This document shows positions 60,115 to 64,000 of a stretch of 64,000 nucleotides of DNA, piece by piece. Under the pieces are notes generated by a model. The model worked only from the letters and a program-made list of their open reading frames with translations. It did no database searches and was not told where the DNA came from. Within the stretch, counting starts at the first letter, position 1, and the number at the start of each line of letters is the position of its first letter. Position numbers and translations under genes: made by a program. Source of the DNA: Hirsutella rhossiliensis (taxonomy: Eukaryota > Ascomycota > Sordariomycetes > Hypocreales > Ophiocordycipitaceae); the NCBI RefSeq assembly GCF_020360975.1, contig NW_025408674.1:3224001-3288000 (forward strand). Reading direction: 5' to 3'.

Positions 60115-60912
60115 CCTTATTCCTAGTAAATCCGTTTATCTTTTTAACGCCCTTATATATTATCCGAGCGTTTTTAAGGGTAATATCCTACCGTTTAATA
60201 GGGCCCCTTAGTATTAAGTACTAACGATCTTTATAAATATACTAAAGAGGTTGCTTCTACTTATAAACGTTTTATTAGTCTTAGTCTATAAACGTTTCCT
60301 TATCGTCGGCGTAAAAGCGCCCTTTACTACCTTCTATTTTAACTTTACTATAGTAAGTAAGTAAAATAGAGCTCTTACTTTTAAATAGTAGTATACTAAA
60401 GAAAATAGTAGTATTCTTAAGAAGGTCTATAGCTAGGCCTAGGATACTATTTAGGTTCGCTACTATATCTTAGGAAAGGGTAGAGTAAGTAAAAGAGAAA
60501 GAGAAGTTAAGATTAAATAGTTAAGGTAAGTAGTTTTAAGTTATAAAGCTAAGAGGCTAAGAGGGTTATATATATATATATATAAGAGTTATATTAATAG
60601 AAGGGATTATTATAAGTAAGGAAGCGTATAGAGTATATATATATATATATAGAAGGAAGAAGAAGGAAGGAAGAAGGAGGGTATCGTAAGAGGAATAAAT
60701 AGTCGTTAAAGCGCGCGGTTATTAGTTACTTTAGCTAGCCTTTATAGTAGTAAGGTCTTAAGCGTATTTAGGGGTTACGCTTAAATAGCTTCTTTTACCG
60801 GTTATTAATTAAGGAGCTATTTAATCTCTACCTTTTTCTTCCCCTTTTTACTCTTTTTATTCCTCTTCTTCCTCTTTTCTTCTCTATCTTCTTTATTTCT
60901 CTAAACCGCTAC
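60115..60912 (-). repeat. Unidentified repeat, right inverted arm (second part)
   Basis: Reverse complement of about 3576-4390, including the (AT)n and GAAGGAAGAAG tracts. Identity is lost near 60912, where a third Gypsy family begins. Confidence 0.65.
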
Positions 60913-63900
60913 CTTTTTATTATTATACGTTATATTAGGCCCCTTAATACCTATATTATTAAGGAAATTCCTATAGATATTCGGTATAAGGTCTTATAGG
61001 ATTCTTTATATTATTCTTATAAATTAGCTAACTAAGTTTATAGCCTCTTAAGGGAGTATATATATATATAAGAGGCTAATAAGTATCGCGAATATCGTTA
61101 AGTTATAGCTTTTAATATTAAGAGGGATCTAATTATAGCCTAAAAAAAGGTCTAGGAGGGAAAGGATCTTATATATTAAGAAGTAGTCGCTAAACTTATT
61201 TATATTTAGTAGTAGGTTTATATCTCTTATTATAACGGTATTTATATATATATAGGAATTAATTAAGCGTAGTCCTTTATCTTTCTTTACTACTAGGAAA
61301 AAGGGGTTCTTATAAGGCCTATTTTTTTAAGGACTCTTATTTCTAGTTTAATTTTAAGGATATTAATAACTTTCTACTCTATTACTTTTAGGATTAAAAT
61401 TAAGGCTACTTACTATACCTTATATTCTATTATCCTAATATCCTATAAGGGGGCTATAGCTAGGTCGACTTTACTTCTTTCTATAAAGTCCTAGGATAAC
61501 GCTACTTCTTTATTAAATAGAATACTATTAAAGATCTAGATTTCTACTTTTATAAGAAAGCCCTTAAATTATTTATAAATTACTTTAAGTCTCTCTTATA
61601 TTAGCTGCTTTCCTTTCTATATACTTATAAATTTTCCTATTAAGTATTCTAGGTAGGGTCTAGGCTATATCTTATCTTTAACAGTATCTTATTTAGACTT
61701 CTTTTAGTTAGGGTCCCTTTCTAGCGTTAAGCCGTTTAATAAAGTATTATTAATAAAGTTAATCTTATCTACTTTTCTTTTAAAGAGAGTATTAACTCTT
61801 AGATTATATAATCTAATAGGTCGTTTCCTCCTTATCTTAACTTTAACCTTCTAGATCTCTTTAAACTTCTTTCTAGCTCTAATAATATTTTTCTTAAATT
61901 CTCCTATAGCCTTTATAACTATAACTTTAATAATCTCTTTTACTATTTTAAATCTAATAGCTAGAATCGCTTTATCTCCTTTATCTATAATTAATTACTA
62001 TTATACTAATACTATTAAGGGCTTATTTATACTAGCGTAGGCTAAGTTAAGGACTTAGTTAGCGCCCCCTTTATAACTAAGGATCTTACCTCTTAGTAAG
62101 AGAATCTTAGCTATTAGGGTATCTATAAGGGGTTTTCTCTATAATTATTAGGTAGCTCTTAGGTTATCTTCTTTAACTTTTATTATTAAAGCCTAAAATC
62201 TTTTTCTTAGGAGCTAGGTAGCTGTTTCCTATATAGTCTCCTTAAGCTTTAGTCTTTTATATATATCTTTATTAACTATTAAGGTTATAGTCTAAATAGA
62301 TTTTACTATATCGACCTTATTTAAAAGCTCCTATTTAATAGCTCCTACTACTAGTATAACTACTTAGATAGTACTAATATAATATTTAACCTATATATTA
62401 CTATTCCTTAAGGAATAATTAAATAATATATACTTAGCTTTAATAAATAGTATACTTAAGATAAAAGGGACTAAGACTCTATCTAGTATAATATAAAGAT
62501 AGATTAATATCTAAGCTATACCTAGATAAAGATTAGTCTCTACCTCCCTAACTATATTTATAAGGGACTTAGTATACACTGTTATTAATACTCTTATTAA
62601 TAGGATTTTAAGCCTATATACGTTTATATATCTTTTAGTAATAAGGTTTCCTTTAAACTTAGTATCGATTAAAGCGCTTAGAACTTTAGCTTTCTAGCTA
62701 CTAAGCTATACTTAAATATAGGGTAGGTCTTATATATACTTAAGCGAGCGGAAGGGTATAAGGACTATATTTATATATATTATAAGAATTATTATAAGGT
62801 CTTTTAAAGTTATCTCTTAGTATCTTATTAAGAGTACTACTTCTTATATAATAAATTCGTCTTTCCTTAGTCTTAATACTTCTAGAGTTTATTAATTAAA
62901 TATTCTTTAGGCTAGTTATATTACGCTAATTATATTAGTTATAAACCTAACTTCCTTTAATACTTATTAGACTTTAAAGTACTTAAAATCCGATTCTTTA
63001 TAAGTAAGGTAAGTAAGCTTAATTAGTTTAACTTAGTATTCTTTATTTTATTTTTCGACTTATACTAAAGCTACCGCGAGTTTTCCTTATAGATATTTAA
63101 GGAAGAGTAAACTACTCTTTATATTATCTTTAGCTACGTTTATAACCGTTATTATAGCTTTATAAGGTCTTATATTACTCTTTGCTTTCTCTAAGGTCTA
63201 GAATTTAGTATTTTCTATACCTTAGGCTATATCTATATATCTTATACTAAGTCTCTCGCTTAGTTAGGGAATAAAGTTAATTAAGTAATTTAAAGGGATC
63301 GGGATTCTTTTATATATAATTTCTCTAACGATTTTATCTATAAGTCTATCGAACTTCTTATCTAAATATACTTTATATTTATAGTATATAGGGATAATCT
63401 TTAAGCTAGTTTTTACTATTCTTATTATCTTAATTTCCTTTACGTCCTCTTTAACTCTTTATCTTTTCCCTTTATAGGTATTAATCTCTATTATAGTTAT
63501 ATAAATTATCTAATTATATATATTGCTTTATTATATATTATCTATAATTATAATAACTAATATCCTTCTTACTTCTTTTCTTATATCGCTTACTTCTAGA
63601 TTCCTTAGCTTCTATTTATATAGGCTACTATATCTTTAAAACTAGTCTAAGATTCTCTTTTACTAGTAGCCTAATTCGGGTAAGATAGTATAACTATAGC
63701 TTTAACCTATTTTATAAGTAGTAATATAAAGGAGTCTAGCTATATATCTACCTAGTATATAATAAGCCTTTAAATATATATACTTATTTAAGAAAACCTA
63801 TTAATAAGTACTAGGGGAATTACGCTTCTATTATCTTTTCTTTTAAGGTAAAGAGTCCTATTTACTACTTTATATATTATAAATCCGATCTTATAGTCCT

Positions 63901-64000
63901 AAGAGTATACCTTATACTTATTAAGGTAGTATCTTTCTTTACCGTAATAAAAGTATCTCTTAGGGCGGTTAAAAGTATTAATCTAAAACTATATATATTA
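60913..64000 (-). pseudogene. Third Ty3/Gypsy family, pol relic (RT and upstream), truncated by window end
   Basis: On the minus strand near 61370-61010 the frame reads PFFLVVKKDKGLRLINSY, then KILSLLDLFLGYN. These are the core of an RT distinct from that of copies 1 and 2. Upstream, near 61520-61450, NSILFNKEVAL is visible. The region to 64000 should hold protease and Gag, but no motif was recognised there. It is fully RIP-mutated. No LTR was seen. Confidence 0.6.

Overview
The window looks like a filamentous ascomycete (Pezizomycotina) chromosome. Its genes carry short introns (50-98 nt) with GTRNGT-type donors, most acceptors ending CAG or TAG. Most of the flanking DNA shows the signature of repeat-induced point mutation (RIP): CpA and TpG are almost absent, TpA is in excess, and reading frames are full of TAG/TAA stops. 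All domain calls are from reading translations by eye; no database search was run.

Layout. Bases 1-22.8 kb are RIP-mutated nested retroelements. They hold the 3' part of a Ty3/Gypsy element (1-1.7 kb), an unidentified repeat (about 3.6-6.9 kb), and a Ty1/Copia element (about 6.9-20.2 kb). The Copia element is split by a complete 7,875-bp Gypsy element (10123-17997, 480-bp LTRs, target duplication ATCTA). Small fragments of a second Copia and a LINE follow, then a tRNA-like relic.

From 22.8 to 41.76 kb lies an island of ordinary composition with four intact genes. They are a 2,209-residue highly reducing polyketide synthase (KS-AT-DH-ER-KR-ACP, no methyltransferase, minus strand, six exons), an FSH1/LovG-type serine hydrolase (plus), a HypX/HoxX-like formyltransferase plus enoyl-CoA-hydratase-fold protein (minus), and an 894-residue MHYT-domain membrane protein (plus, six exons).

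From 41.76 to 64 kb the RIP-mutated DNA resumes. It contains an inverted, internally deleted copy of the left Copia and unidentified-repeat arm (about 42.2-46.8 and 60.1-60.9 kb). A second, heavily mutated Gypsy copy (46829-60109) interrupts this arm. That Gypsy copy is itself interrupted by a young non-coding LTR element (50382-53185) and by a LINE fragment with a 13-bp target duplication (53800-56753). A 373-bp miniature LTR element (44760-45132) with a half-tRNA primer site and a Pol III B-box sits, largely unmutated, in the arm. The window ends in a third Gypsy family.

How the genes may work together (inference). The synthase makes a reduced, unmethylated chain and lacks a release domain; the FSH hydrolase is a plausible partner for release in trans. 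HypX in bacteria makes carbon monoxide from a formyl group for NiFe-hydrogenase, which fungi lack. MHYT domains have been proposed to sense O2, CO or NO. A possible CO producer and a possible gas sensor beside a polyketide synthase is the most unusual combination here, but the link rests only on proximity.
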